55,713 nt of DNA from Chitinophagaceae bacterium. GTDB taxonomy: Bacteria > Bacteroidota > Bacteroidia > Chitinophagales > Chitinophagaceae. Positions 18,201-27,419 of this stretch are shown piece by piece; the first letter of the stretch is position 1; each line of letters starts with the position of its first letter. Location: contig SCQT01000202.1 of assembly GCA_004322015.1 (NCBI GenBank), positions 1 to 55,713 of the forward strand. Reading direction: 5' to 3'. A program made the position numbers and the translations under genes. The notes below the pieces were generated by a model. It was not told the DNA's origin. It ran no database searches and was given only the letters and a program-made list of their open reading frames with translations.

Positions 18201-19033
18201 TCATAAATTTATCCTTACCGCTACATTAAAAACTCTACCATCGAGTGGCGCATATATCTGTCTGAATATTGGATTACTGATGGGTGGTATCACAATATTC
18301 TCAAATCTCGTTTGTCGCGTATCCAAAATATTCTCACAGTTAGCAATGATAGTAAAATGTTTGAAATGCTTTTGTGCCATTAATCCAATAATGAAATAGG
18401 GCTTTGTTTTTGTATCACCGTCCCGAAACATTGTTGAATAATAGAACCCTTCAAAGCCAACCATCCAATTTTCTTCTTTTTCATAAACCGTGGTAAGTAC
18501 AATTTTATTTTTAGGCGTTAATGGCAAAAAAGGTTGAGCAGGGAAGTATTTCCGTTTTGCATCTACAAAAGTATAACCTAAAAATACTTTTAGGTCATTC
18601 CATTTGTAGTGGAAGCTGCTTTCAAAACCTTTGGTAAGCAGAGGCTTTGCAGCATTCATGTATTTTGTAGTATCTAAAATAAGTGGATGATTGATCTGAG
18701 TAATAAAAAATGCCTGATCAAATGATAGGTAACTTTCATCATTTATCTGCAGGCTATAATTAAAATCGAGATTGGCATTTACCGATTTTTCAGCAATTAT
18801 GCTCGACGAAAGTGGCAATACTTTGTTAATGCCCTCCTGCTCAGCAGCCGTTGAAAAAAAGTGGGCGTTTTATATCCTAAGCCTGCGCCAGCCCTTATAT
18901 AAAATTGCTGCGAGAACTTGTACATTCCATTGAGCCTGGGTAAAATAAAAGCTCCATATTTATTCTGATAATCTAATCTTAATCCACCTTCTAAAATATC
19001 CTCCCTCAGTTCGGGCGAATTTGTAGGCATGGT
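18201..19033 (-). pseudogene. TonB-dependent receptor remnant, 3' third only, frameshifted
   Basis: The minus strand encodes about 280 residues of a receptor C-terminal barrel. The upstream frame reads EGGLRLDYQNKYGAFILPRL and GAGLGYKTPTFF. At the A7 run 18854-18860 one base is missing; adding it restores the frame to STAAEQEGINKVLPLSSSI and then the long frame ending GRVFNVAVRINL at 18201. The signal peptide, plug and first half of the barrel are absent. Recognisable receptor sequence stops near 19030-19060 and unrelated DNA follows. It is not a duplicate of the intact receptor upstream: the sequences differ clearly. Confidence 0.85.
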
Positions 19034-19280
19034 AGCCGATGATCCAGATTGTAAAATAGAGCTGAAGATTTTTCACAGTGAAATTATAAACGACCATGAA
19101 GCATTAAAGAAGGAACAAAATAACTATCAGGATATCCCGGTAATTCGTAAGATTGACATCTCTGTCATTCAACGGAATTATTTGCAGATTAAGCAGGATG
19201 TTCAAAATATTATACATTCGGAAATGGAAAGGTTGCTGAATGATCCAGGGCTGAGTCATTTGGTGGTGAGGAAGGGGTGA
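19029..19280 (+). CDS. Unrecognised short frame, probably a gene fragment
   Basis: An 83-codon frame rich in charged and helical residues (IINDHEALKKEQNNYQDIP, LQIKQDVQNIIHSEMERLL) with no signal peptide or known motif. It begins exactly where the receptor remnant on the other strand breaks off, so it looks like the 3' end of a gene joined there by recombination. Expression is doubtful. Confidence 0.3.
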   Translation: MVADDPDCKIELKIFHSEIINDHEALKKEQNNYQDIPVIRKIDISVIQRNYLQIKQDVQNIIHSEMERLLNDPGLSHLVVRKG

Positions 19281-19831
19281 TAAAAGATTCTTATGGATAA
19301 TGATGCCAAGTTGTTACTTGCAAATAATGTATTCCATTCCCCTTTCTTATTGTCCGTCGATATATTCTTACAAATTAATCTGAGAAGAAAAGAGACAAAG
19401 TACTTCTTCAAAAAGTCAAGATTAGGAAATAAAGTTGTTCATAAAGACGTCCGTTTAATCGGACACATTTGGCTTGTTATCAGGAATACCATTGTTACTT
19501 TTATGCAATTATTTCAGAGAATTTTTACAGGCAGATTGCCGTTTTGATAACCTGATTTCTTTTTAATTGTAACTATTTTGAATGGTATTCTGCATATCCT
19601 GGCTCCTCCATGGCGAAACGGAACTATTGAAATCATGGACAACCAAATTCAAATCGAATTGAAAAAGAAAAGAGATTTGCCACAGATACTTGAAATGATG
19701 AAAGGACATCAGGACATAAATTACAAATGGCTGGGTAACAGAAAGATGGTTTTCTTTCCTTCTTCAACCTCCTAATTTATGGGTGGATATTCTACATGAA
19801 AATCTGTGTTCACTTTAAAAATTAAAAGACA
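19281..19831. other. Long stretch without a convincing gene
   Basis: Two weak plus-strand frames lie here (19293-19547 and 19578-19775). The first has the composition of chance A/T-rich DNA. The second ends MDNQIQIELKKKRDLPQILEMMKGHQDINYKWLGNRKMVFF, which could be a small gene or a fragment, but I do not recognise it. With the two remnants to the left, 18201-19831 looks like a debris field. Confidence 0.4.
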
Positions 19832-20233
19832 ATGAAAAAGCTACTGATTGCATCCGTTTTACTTCTGGGAATTGGCATTAGCGGATTTGCACAAACCAGT
19901 CAGGTACGGGTGATCGCGCTGTTGAACAAAGCTTCCTGGTGCCCTGTATGCCAGGTTAATGGAGCCCGTTTTACGAAAGATATTATGCCAATGGTCATGA
20001 CAAACAAACAAATAAAGATAGTCAAAAACGACCTGTTAGATGATAAGACCAAAGGAGTGCCCATGAAGATGCTCGAAAAGGCACGGATCGCTGATTTTGC
20101 AAAAGACAATACGGCTACCGGGATGCTCTATTTCCTGGATGACAAAACAAAAAAACTCATATCCAAGGTAAGTATTGCAGCGCCGGATGGGAAAATCAGG
20201 CAGGTCTTTAAAGAAGTGCTGATGAAGGGATAG
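19832..20233 (+). CDS. Secreted thioredoxin-like protein with a C-P-V-C active site
   Basis: A 133-residue product with a signal peptide (MKKLLIASVLLLGIGISGFA). A thioredoxin-like fold begins at VRVIALLNKASWCPVCQ with the redox pair Cys37 and Cys40. The rest is helical and charged, with a beta-strand TGMLYFLDD. It would act as a periplasmic thiol oxidoreductase or metal(loid)-stress protein. It is convergent with the arsenosugar glycosyltransferase downstream; the exact partner is unknown. Confidence 0.75.
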   Translation: MKKLLIASVLLLGIGISGFAQTSQVRVIALLNKASWCPVCQVNGARFTKDIMPMVMTNKQIKIVKNDLLDDKTKGVPMKMLEKARIADFAKDNTATGMLYFLDDKTKKLISKVSIAAPDGKIRQVFKEVLMKG

Positions 20234-20275
20234 CGCTGCCTATAAAACATGAAAGAAGTAAAACACAGATAAAAT

Positions 20276-20311
20276 GATTGACTACTGCAGGCTGTTTACC
20301 GGTAGTTGATC
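20276..20311. terminator. Imperfect hairpin between convergent genes
   Basis: GATTGACTAC at 20276-20285 pairs with GTAGTTGATC at 20302-20311 at 8 of 10 positions around a 16-base loop. It lies between the thioredoxin-like gene and the 3' end of the minus-strand glycosyltransferase, overlapping the latter's stop. No clear T-run. Confidence 0.3.
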
Positions 20312-20988
20312 ATTTGTTTATATTTCGCTACCATATCTTCCTGTGAAGCGCCCTGTTTCCACATGCGCATAATGGTATAATTGGCATGTTGCACCCGAAG
20401 GTAGGAATTGGTCTGGTACTTTCGGGCAGAAACCACGACGTTTTTAGGAATGATCGCAAAGCGATAATCCTTTTGTGCCCGTTCAATGAAATCATAATCT
20501 TCCATGATCTGGTAATCTGCGCGAAAGCCGCTCAGTGCATTAAAAACTTCTTTCTTTACAAACAAAGTCTGATCCCCGCCGCGGCACCAAAGAAAAGGGA
20601 GGCGGGTAAACCACGAATTGATTTTTAAAAGCAGTTTTTTGCTGTCAAATACGAATCGGTAACATCCCAGGTCATAGCCGCGGGAAACAGCATACTTAAT
20701 ATCCTGTGCAAAATCAGGATGTATACGTACATCAGCATGTACAAAATACAGCATGTCGCCGGTTGCCTTTAAAGCGCCATAATTCATTTGCGCCGCCCTT
20801 CCTTTTTGTGGTGAAATAAGCACTTGTGCTCCCGCTTTCCTGGCAACCTGCAGGCTGCCGTCGTTGCTGTGACCATCTACTACCATCACCTGATCCACCC
20901 CATTCCCGCTTTGCCGGAGAAGCATCTGAACAAGATCAGTGATATTCTTTTCTTCATTATAGGCCGGTATGATCACGCTGATCCGCAT
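20296..20988 (-). CDS. GT2 glycosyltransferase of the TIGR04283 arsenosugar type
   Basis: A 230-residue GT-A fold enzyme: MRISVIIPAYNEEKNITDLV at the N-terminus, VVDGHSNDGS, the metal-binding DxD region as YFVHADVRIH, then WCRGGDQTLFVKKEVFNALSGF and EDYDFIERAQK, with the ED that often holds the catalytic base. This length and GGDQ..F motif match the TIGR04283 family, which co-occurs with ArsM and ArsS in arsenosugar loci. It probably glycosylates the arsenic-ribose intermediate. It stands 25 kb from arsS here, divergent from the SDR gene to its right. Confidence 0.85.
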   Translation of the reverse strand: MRISVIIPAYNEEKNITDLVQMLLRQSGNGVDQVMVVDGHSNDGSLQVARKAGAQVLISPQKGRAAQMNYGALKATGDMLYFVHADVRIHPDFAQDIKYAVSRGYDLGCYRFVFDSKKLLLKINSWFTRLPFLWCRGGDQTLFVKKEVFNALSGFRADYQIMEDYDFIERAQKDYRFAIIPKNVVVSARKYQTNSYLRVQHANYTIMRMWKQGASQEDMVAKYKQMINYR

Positions 20989-21146
20989 AGATAAAGTGTC
21001 AAATGATTGCCTGGTATAACAAATGCAGGCAAGCTTTTTGGTTTCAAATGTAAGGTTTTTTACCGTATGCCGTCTAATAAACTAAACCTGTAGCGTGCCC
21101 GCCATTTCAGGCTATAGCCTTTCTTCAAACGGTAGGAACTAAATTT

Positions 21147-22019
21147 ATGATAAAGGATTACCGCAGTAATGATCAGAAAACACCCGGGGATATTGAGCCA
21201 TTTACAAAAATAGCTTCCACCCGCCGGGTAGAACCGCCCCGCACGCTGATCACCGGCGCCAGTCGGGGTATTGGCCTTTGTTTTTGTCATGAATTTGCAA
21301 AGCGGGGTCACCCTCTACTTCTGGTTGCTCTCCCCGAAGAGCGATTGGAGCAGGCAGCACTGGCCATCAGTAAGAAATATGACATCCCTGTAGATTATAT
21401 TGGCATTGACTTGACAGCAGATCATGCTCCGCAAAAGGTATGGGAATATTGTCAGGACAGAGGTTATATTGTAGATATTCTTATAAATAACGCGGGTATT
21501 GGATTTGCTAAGCGATTTGATAAGATGAGTATGGATAAAAACCTATCCATGATAAAATTAAATTCACAGGCCATGGTGGGGTTAGCACATTATTTTCTTC
21601 CCATGCTGTTAAAACAAACTCATGCACATATCTTTTTTATGAGCAGTATGGAAGCCACGTTGGCGCTACCATACAAAAGTGTCTATACCAGCACCAAAAA
21701 CTTTACTTATTCATTTGCTTTGGCATTGAGAGAGGAATTAAAAAAGACTAAAGTGAATGTTCATGTTGGATGCCCCGGCCCTGTGCTGACTAATGCAGAT
21801 GGCTTAAAGCGTATTGAAGCGCAGGGGAGGAAAGGCCGCCTTCTGATGAAAACGCCTGAGGAAGTCGCTGCCTATACTGTCCAAAAAATGGAAAAGAATA
21901 CCGTGAGAATCGTTCCAGGAAGACTGAACCGTTTTCTTCTGTGGGTTGCCCGTCACTTGCCTATCTCATTCAAAATGAGTATTTTAGAACGAATGTTCCG
22001 TTGTTTCAAAGATCATTAG
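21147..22019 (+). CDS. Short-chain dehydrogenase/reductase (SDR)
   Basis: A 290-residue classical SDR: cofactor motif TLITGASRGIG, LINNAGIGF, catalytic Ser in FFMSSMEA and the Y-x3-K pair in VYTSTKNF. The LVALPEERLEQAA stretch and C-terminal helical tail resemble the DltE/YqjQ-like group. The start at 21147 leaves a non-conserved leader of about 30 residues before the fold, but I see no better start. The substrate is unknown. Only 4 bases separate it from the convergent second SDR. Confidence 0.85.
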   Translation: MIKDYRSNDQKTPGDIEPFTKIASTRRVEPPRTLITGASRGIGLCFCHEFAKRGHPLLLVALPEERLEQAALAISKKYDIPVDYIGIDLTADHAPQKVWEYCQDRGYIVDILINNAGIGFAKRFDKMSMDKNLSMIKLNSQAMVGLAHYFLPMLLKQTHAHIFFMSSMEATLALPYKSVYTSTKNFTYSFALALREELKKTKVNVHVGCPGPVLTNADGLKRIEAQGRKGRLLMKTPEEVAAYTVQKMEKNTVRIVPGRLNRFLLWVARHLPISFKMSILERMFRCFKDH

Positions 22020-22023
22020 TTTA

Positions 22024-22878
22024 TTAAGAAAAATAGTTTTCTATGCCACATAATTTTTCACAGATATTCCAAAGGCGGATAGCATCTTCTATGCTATAAG
22101 AAGCGGTTGAACTGTCCTTCGCTTTACATCGATCCCAATATTTACCCGTGAATCCTTCTATCTCCGGGCTTAAAGCAAGATAGACGGAAGTGGCTGCACC
22201 CTGTTCTGGTGATACACCTCCTGTCCTGCGCAAGCGCCACGCAAGCGCATGAAATAGATTTGTATGCTTGATCCCAATATTAGTTTTTACCAATCCCGGC
22301 TGAACGGCATTTATCGTAATAGGATAACCGGGATTTTTTCTGGCAAATCCATAAGTAAACAATACATTGGCCAACTTAGACTGTCCGTATGCTCTTAAGC
22401 CATGGTAATGTCTGGTTAGATTCAAATCATCCCAATGTATTTTCCCTTTAAAATGGGAGTCGGAAGATACATTAATTATGCGGGCAGAAGAAGAACGTTT
22501 TAATCCCTTAATCAGACAATGAGTAAGCAAAAAGTAAGAAAGATGATTTACCGCAAACATCTCTTCAATACCATCCCCCGTCAACATAAAATCCGAATTC
22601 CAGATACCGACATTGTTGACCAGTATGTCTATGACGGGATGAAGGTTGATTATTTTTTCAGCCGCCTGCCTGATCTGCTGCTGAGACGACAGATCAGCCA
22701 CCACAAAGTCAATATTTTTATTTTTAGCATGTTCTCGGAGTTCCGATACAATATACCTTCCTTTGTTCGAATCCCGGGATATAAGAGTCACAGATGCTCC
22801 GGTTTCTCCTACCATGCGGGCTGTTGCTAATCCAATGCCGCCGGTGCCCCCTGTAATAATAATATGCTTTAGTTGCAT
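22024..22878 (-). CDS. SDR family oxidoreductase, retinol-dehydrogenase-like
   Basis: A 284-residue SDR: HIIITGGTGGIGLATA, VVADLSSQQQI, LVNNVGIW, INVSSDSHF and AYGQSKLANVLF with the Tyr-x3-Lys catalytic pair. The N-G-F-A and PGLVKTNI regions resemble the WW-oxidoreductase/retinol dehydrogenase branch. It faces the preceding SDR tail to tail and its start is near the rhodanese gene on the other strand. Confidence 0.87.
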   Translation of the reverse strand: MQLKHIIITGGTGGIGLATARMVGETGASVTLISRDSNKGRYIVSELREHAKNKNIDFVVADLSSQQQIRQAAEKIINLHPVIDILVNNVGIWNSDFMLTGDGIEEMFAVNHLSYFLLTHCLIKGLKRSSSARIINVSSDSHFKGKIHWDDLNLTRHYHGLRAYGQSKLANVLFTYGFARKNPGYPITINAVQPGLVKTNIGIKHTNLFHALAWRLRRTGGVSPEQGAATSVYLALSPEIEGFTGKYWDRCKAKDSSTASYSIEDAIRLWNICEKLCGIENYFS

Positions 22879-22929
22879 AAATATAAACTATTTTTATTTT
22901 TAAATGTACAACTAAAAAGCCAGTGTGCA

Positions 22930-23439
22930 ATGAGAAAAAATATAATCTTTTTTCTTTTTATAATAAATTTTGCTACACTTCCCTGTGTTTCTCATGCACA
23001 GCAGGTTCAAAATAAAGCATATAACCTGATGCTAAAAGCATTGCTAAAGCATGATGTTCCTGAAATTGGTGTTTCACAAATCCCCAAAAATGATACTGCT
23101 ATTTTATTTCTGGATGCCCGCACCTTACAAGAATATAAGGTAAGCCATATCCGAAATGCGGTATGGGTGGGAGATGAAGGCTTTAAGATCTTCCGTGTAC
23201 CGTCCGATTTTCGGAAAAGAAAAATGATCGTCTATTGTTCAGTGGGCTATAGAAGCGAAAAAGTTGCCGAAAAGCTGGAAAAGGCAGGATGCAATCAGGT
23301 AAAAAACCTGTATGGAGGAATCTTTGAATGGGTGAATGAAGGGCGGCCTGTGTATGACAGTATTGGGGTTACCAAGCGGATACATGCTTATAATCACCTC
23401 TGGGGTATCTGGCTAAAAAAGGGTACAAAGGTCTATTAA
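22930..23439 (+). CDS. Secreted rhodanese-domain protein
   Basis: I chose ATG 22930 because the product then begins MRKNIIFFLFIINFATLPCVSHAQ, a signal peptide; the frame is open upstream to 22873 but overlaps the SDR start. Of 169 residues, positions 50-150 are a rhodanese fold: ILFLDARTLQEYKVSHIRNAVWVG, then MIVYCSVGYRSEKVA with the catalytic Cys103, and VKNLYGGIFEWVNEG. It would transfer sulfane sulfur in the periplasm. Thio-arsenic chemistry is an inference from context only. Confidence 0.87.
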   Translation: MRKNIIFFLFIINFATLPCVSHAQQVQNKAYNLMLKALLKHDVPEIGVSQIPKNDTAILFLDARTLQEYKVSHIRNAVWVGDEGFKIFRVPSDFRKRKMIVYCSVGYRSEKVAEKLEKAGCNQVKNLYGGIFEWVNEGRPVYDSIGVTKRIHAYNHLWGIWLKKGTKVY

Positions 23440-23593
23440 ACCTTTGGGATTAGGAATGTTTATTTTTCCAGGCTCAAGTCTTTCCATAACTTTATATGGA
23501 TGTTACCTATAGAATATGAGATACGAATTAAATATTAGCCCAAAAAATTTGGAAACACCGAGCATAAATTCAATCCGCCATAAACATTTCATC

Positions 23594-24259
23594 ATGAAAA
23601 ACACACCATTCTTTATTCTTTTCGTTTGCATAGGTGGCTTAATAGGCACGGGGCTACATTCCTGTGAGCAAGCCGCTTCGTCTAAGTTAAATGAAAAAGT
23701 AGCCAACGCTTATGGCTTTTCAAATTTTAGTAAAATAAAGTCTATCGCTTTTACTTTTAACATCAAAAAGGATTCCTTCCATCTTTCCAGAAGCTGGAAA
23801 TGGTTCCCAAAATCGCATGAGGTTTACTTTAAGGATGAAAACGATTCTTTGCATTACCGACGCGATACGATTACCTCTGCTGCCATGAAAGCGGTAGATC
23901 AAAAGTTCGTGAATGATAAATACTGGCTGCTGTTTCCCTTTCAACTGGTATGGGATAGGGGAGATAGTATTACGACAAAATATGGACAGCGGGAGCCCAT
24001 CAGTGGAGACACGGCTACCTGCCTTACCGTAACTTATAATGACAGCGTAGGCTATACACCGCATGACTCTTTTGATCTGTTCTTAGATTCCCTTCACCAA
24101 ATCAAAGAATGGAACTACCGGCATAACAGCGTAGATACGCCCACCATATCCACCACTTGGGGAGATGTAAAAGATTTCAACGGGATTAAAATTGCTACTA
24201 CACATTATAACAAAGATAGCACCTTTAAGCTTTGGTTCAGCGGAATACAGGTGGAATAA
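23594..24259 (+). CDS. Putative lipoprotein, DUF6503-like
   Basis: I chose ATG 23594, giving MKNTPFFILFVCIGGLIGTGLHSCEQ, a lipoprotein signal with the lipidated Cys at residue 24; the upstream extension has no signal logic. The mature part is beta-rich with repeated short strands (IKSIAFTFNIKKDSFHLSRSW, DSLHQIKEWNYRH, FNGIKIATTHYN), as in LolA/DUF6503-like outer-membrane lipoproteins. The function is unknown. Confidence 0.75.
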   Translation: MKNTPFFILFVCIGGLIGTGLHSCEQAASSKLNEKVANAYGFSNFSKIKSIAFTFNIKKDSFHLSRSWKWFPKSHEVYFKDENDSLHYRRDTITSAAMKAVDQKFVNDKYWLLFPFQLVWDRGDSITTKYGQREPISGDTATCLTVTYNDSVGYTPHDSFDLFLDSLHQIKEWNYRHNSVDTPTISTTWGDVKDFNGIKIATTHYNKDSTFKLWFSGIQVE

Positions 24260-24314
24260 TAAGGATGGAATTAATCAATGCTCGAATTCTTCCTTACTTC
24301 AAGGAGAATCCTTT

Positions 24315-25700
24315 CTACTTTTTAATTTTTAATTTGGACGGCATCCTAATCTCCCACACTATCGCTGCAATCACCATCCCATATTCCAGTATTATCAGGG
24401 CCATGCTTTCATGATACGGCATTTGCCGGTAGGTGAAATAACTCAGGATAATGGCTCCCGACCAGACAATGGGAAACCGGTAACCGGAAAAAACAGCAAA
24501 TGCAACAAGTGGTGTAACATACCAGGGATGTACAATCGTAGAGCAGGCCAGATAGAAGAGCCATATCCACATCCACGCAGTAAACACATTTTGAATGCGC
24601 GGCATTTTTTCTTTCCAGGTATAAACCACAATGCTAAATACGCCAAGCAAGGTAAGGTACTTGGTTGCGGTATATATAATATCATATCCTTTGACCTGAA
24701 ACCCCAACCAGCGAATCACGTAAAAAAGGCTGGCGTTAAATTCAAATTTTTTGAAATAAAGCCCGATGCTGGAGCTGATGTGTTTGATAAATACAGCATC
24801 CATGAAGGGAAGAAATAGCAGAGCTGTAATGCCTAATGAAATAATGCCATACCCAATCGTCTTCTTCCAACCTATTCTACGGATCAATGCAGGCAATAAC
24901 ATAAACGGTAATAATTTTACTGATACCGCCAATCCAAAAGCCAGAGCCGACCAGCCCACCTCTTTCTTAACCCATAAATAAACGGCCAGCAGTAAAAAAA
25001 AGAGCATGATCGCTTCGAAATGCAAATTGCCGGTAAGTTCAGCAATCACTAAAGGATTCCAGGCATAAAGTAAAATCAGATTTTTATTTTTTCCGAATAA
25101 AATAAGCAAGCGGTGTATTAAGAAAATAGAACCTGCTTCCGCCAGGAAAATAAAAAGACGCATGATCACAATACCGCCCAAAATATTGTGAGGGAATATC
25201 TTCGCCGCGAGCCAGAAAATGCCCTGCATTACCGGTGGGTAAATGGTATAATAATTTTTGGAATTTAAGCTGGCATAAACCGAACCACTTACCCCGGCAT
25301 CCAGCGCCTGCTGACTTTGGGCAAAATGACCGGGCAATACATTGAAAGGGTTTATACCATGTGCCGATAAACGGCCGTCCCATATAAAGCGAAAATAATC
25401 ATCCGATAAATGCGGTGTGGAAAGAAGAAAAACGGCACGGAAGCAGAGTGCGGTCAACAACAACAAATACAATTGGTTCTTCGAAAGATCAAATTCCATG
25501 AGCCACGCATAGATAAAGAACAGAACCGCGAACGTCATATACAATGCAATCGTTTGAGTCCTCAAAATATGATAGGCTAACAAATAATAGCCTATCAAAG
25601 AAATGAACGACAAGGCGATCATTCCTTTAAAAGACAACTGCTTTGTTGTCTTATCTCCTTCATTTTGAACTATCGGGGCAGCATTAGGGAATCTCTCCAT
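24315..25700 (-). CDS. Polytopic mannosyltransferase-like membrane protein (GT87/GT-C type)
   Basis: A 461-residue protein with about 11-12 hydrophobic helices. The first lumenal loop contains LSDDYFRFIWDGRLSAHGINPF, the acidic, DD-containing motif expected of GT-C enzymes that use polyprenyl-phosphate sugars. NLHFEAIMLFFLLLAVYLW and AVSVKLLPFMLLPAL are typical of the GT87/DUF2029 group. A soluble polyprenyl-phosphate-sugar synthase-like GT2 lies 11 bases upstream in the same operon and could make its donor. The acceptor is unknown. Confidence 0.8.
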   Translation of the reverse strand: MERFPNAAPIVQNEGDKTTKQLSFKGMIALSFISLIGYYLLAYHILRTQTIALYMTFAVLFFIYAWLMEFDLSKNQLYLLLLTALCFRAVFLLSTPHLSDDYFRFIWDGRLSAHGINPFNVLPGHFAQSQQALDAGVSGSVYASLNSKNYYTIYPPVMQGIFWLAAKIFPHNILGGIVIMRLFIFLAEAGSIFLIHRLLILFGKNKNLILLYAWNPLVIAELTGNLHFEAIMLFFLLLAVYLWVKKEVGWSALAFGLAVSVKLLPFMLLPALIRRIGWKKTIGYGIISLGITALLFLPFMDAVFIKHISSSIGLYFKKFEFNASLFYVIRWLGFQVKGYDIIYTATKYLTLLGVFSIVVYTWKEKMPRIQNVFTAWMWIWLFYLACSTIVHPWYVTPLVAFAVFSGYRFPIVWSGAIILSYFTYRQMPYHESMALIILEYGMVIAAIVWEIRMPSKLKIKK

Positions 25701-25711
25701 GGAAGGTCATT

Positions 25712-26410
25712 TTACAGGTATTTAAAAATAGTAATAATAATTTTGTAACCTGCCATTACGGTACCCTTTAAAGTACCGCTTATTTTGGAAAATCCAATCC
25801 TCCTGCGATAAGTAACGGGCACTTCGGTTATTTTAAAACGATTTTTGGCCGCTTTAAGTTGCATCTCTACTGTCCAGCCATACGTTTTATCTTGCATATC
25901 TAATTTCATCAGCTTATCAAATTTAATAGCGCGAAAAGGGCCAAGATCGGTATAATGAACACCATAAAATAGTTTTATTAAAAAGGTAGCCAGCCCATTG
26001 CCAAATATTTGCTGAAAGGTCATAGCTCCACGCTCACGATGGCCCAATGCTCGCGAACCTATCACCATATCATAATCTTCTTCTATGATAGGATGAACTA
26101 TCTTGGGCAACTCTTCCGGATGATCGGAATAATCGGCGTCCAAAAAAACAATAATGTCCGGAGATGGGATCAACGAAGCGGCATACGCAATCCCTTTCAA
26201 ACAAGCATTGCCATAACCCTGGATGGGCTCATCCGCCACCATTGCCCCGGCCTCGCGTGCAATGGTTTTTGTATTATCATTGGAATTATTATTGACGACT
26301 ATGATCTTGTTGACCCAATCTTTAGGAATATCATGGATTACATTGCCGATGGCATTTTCTTCATTGAAAGCGGGGATGATGACTACAATGTTCGGAGGCC
26401 CTTTTTGCAT
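25712..26410 (-). CDS. GT2 glycosyltransferase, polyprenyl-phosphate-mannose synthase-like
   Basis: I took the ATG at 26410 (MQKGPPNIVVIIPAFNEENA); a TTG start at 26461 with a GGAGG nearby is the alternative. The 232-residue protein has IIPAFNEE, NNNSNDNT, FLDADYSDHPEE with the DxD metal site, VIGSRALGHRERGAM and a C-terminal hydrophobic tail. It most resembles dolichol/polyprenyl-phosphate mannosyltransferases. It is the first gene of a two-gene operon with the GT-C-like protein. Confidence 0.83.
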   Translation of the reverse strand: MQKGPPNIVVIIPAFNEENAIGNVIHDIPKDWVNKIIVVNNNSNDNTKTIAREAGAMVADEPIQGYGNACLKGIAYAASLIPSPDIIVFLDADYSDHPEELPKIVHPIIEEDYDMVIGSRALGHRERGAMTFQQIFGNGLATFLIKLFYGVHYTDLGPFRAIKFDKLMKLDMQDKTYGWTVEMQLKAAKNRFKITEVPVTYRRRIGFSKISGTLKGTVMAGYKIIITIFKYL

Positions 26411-26691
26411 AAAGCTATAAATTAATGTCTTTTTAATGCTGACTTTATATATTTCCTCCAAATGTTAAACATACCTTTAATAGACGTATAAATAGTATAA
26501 TCCTTACCTGGGGCTGTCTCTGGGGCTTATTAAAAATACCCTGGCCACTATTGGCATTTGAAGATTGCTAATAGGTATAGGAATAACCTTTCAACACATT
26601 TTCTTTTAACTGCTTCATGTTCCTAATTATATAAAATTATTGAATTACCCATTTAAAGCTCGTAATAATGATTTTAATGCAGCACAATAGA

Positions 26692-26788
26692 TACATAGCT
26701 CACGGAGAACACCACATAAGTTAATTTTATCTTATGATTATAAAGACTATATGAAATACTTATGTGCCCTATGTGGTGATTTTTTTTC
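26692..26788. repeat. Degenerate inverted-repeat unit, probable empty relic of the GxxExxY element
   Basis: CACCACATA at 26710-26718 pairs with TATGTGGTG at 26770-26778 around a 51-base A/T-rich loop, followed by a T8 run. The left arm, containing AGCTCACGGAGAACAC, resembles the outer arm beside the GxxExxY gene (AGCACACGGAGCAACAC on the minus strand near 40780). The right arm TATGTGCCCTATGTGGTG resembles AGTGTGCTTTGTGGTT. No coding sequence lies between. The relation is by eye. Confidence 0.5.
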
Positions 26789-26902
26789 TACAATCTTGGT
26801 CAGAGGCAAAGATAGCCTATTTAGTGAGCTCGGTCTCCAATCTTGATAGAGCAAAAGTGGATAGTTTGATAAGTTAATAAAAATTTTATAAAAATTATTT
26901 AT

Positions 26903-26918
26903 TTAAGTATTTGCTTAA
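26903..26918. promoter_or_regulatory. Candidate ArsR-type operator of the mercury operon
   Basis: TTAAG at 26903-26907 and CTTAA at 26914-26918 form an inverted repeat with a 6-base spacer in an A/T-rich leader, 45 bases before the regulator start. Dyads of this kind are bound by ArsR/SmtB dimers. It is the most symmetric element in the leader. Confidence 0.4.
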
Positions 26919-26962
26919 TTAATAATTTTAGTATTATCTTTATAATCTAATAAATTAAAATT

Positions 26963-27334
26963 ATGAACACTTGTATTCGTTTATATGCCGACCCGGTTCA
27001 GATAAAATCCTGTAAGGATAAATTAGAAAATGCCTCTAAAGCTTTTGGCACTATGTCTTCCGTATTGTCTTTGGCTGGAAATGAAGTAAGGCTCAAAATC
27101 CTTTACCTGCTTGAAGAAGAAAAAGAATTATGTCCCTGCGATTTGAGTGATATACTCAGTATGAGTATCCCCGCAATTTCGCAGCATTTACGCAAAATGA
27201 AAGATGGTGGCATCATACAGTTCCGCAAAGAAGGACAGACTATTTATTATTCACTGAAACCGGAACATTTAAAAATGCTTCGCTCTTTGTTTAAATATGT
27301 AAATGAGTTGAATGCAAAAATGGAGTTGGCATGA
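26963..27334 (+). CDS. ArsR/SmtB-family metal-responsive repressor of the mer operon
   Basis: A 123-residue winged-helix protein. KILYLLEEEKELCPCDLSDIL carries the C-x-C metal(loid) site (Cys57, Cys59) at the start of the recognition region, then SIPAISQHLRKMKDGGIIQFRKEGQTIYYSL. Extra Cys at positions 4 and 17 may also bind metal, as in some Hg- or Cd/Pb-sensing members. As first gene of the operon it probably represses its own transcription until Hg(II) binds. In many Bacteroidota an ArsR-type protein takes the place of MerR; that role is inferred from position. Confidence 0.9.
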   Translation: MNTCIRLYADPVQIKSCKDKLENASKAFGTMSSVLSLAGNEVRLKILYLLEEEKELCPCDLSDILSMSIPAISQHLRKMKDGGIIQFRKEGQTIYYSLKPEHLKMLRSLFKYVNELNAKMELA

Positions 27335-27419
27335 GACAAACTAACCGCATTTCAAGATGATTAGATAAGATATTGGTCAATCGTAAATAGCAAACATTAA
27401 TTATTAAAAACAGACCATC

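Larger units (their letters stand above)
26411..26962. other. Divergent intergenic region with a repeat relic and the mer promoter
   Basis: No gene is visible in these 550 bases. The middle (26692-26788) carries a degenerate inverted-repeat unit described separately. The last 90 bases are extremely A/T-rich and must hold the promoter of the mercury operon. Confidence 0.6.

Noticed and set aside
19293-19547. 84-codon plus-strand frame
   Set aside because: No motif, odd composition, no conserved start; it sits in a debris region.
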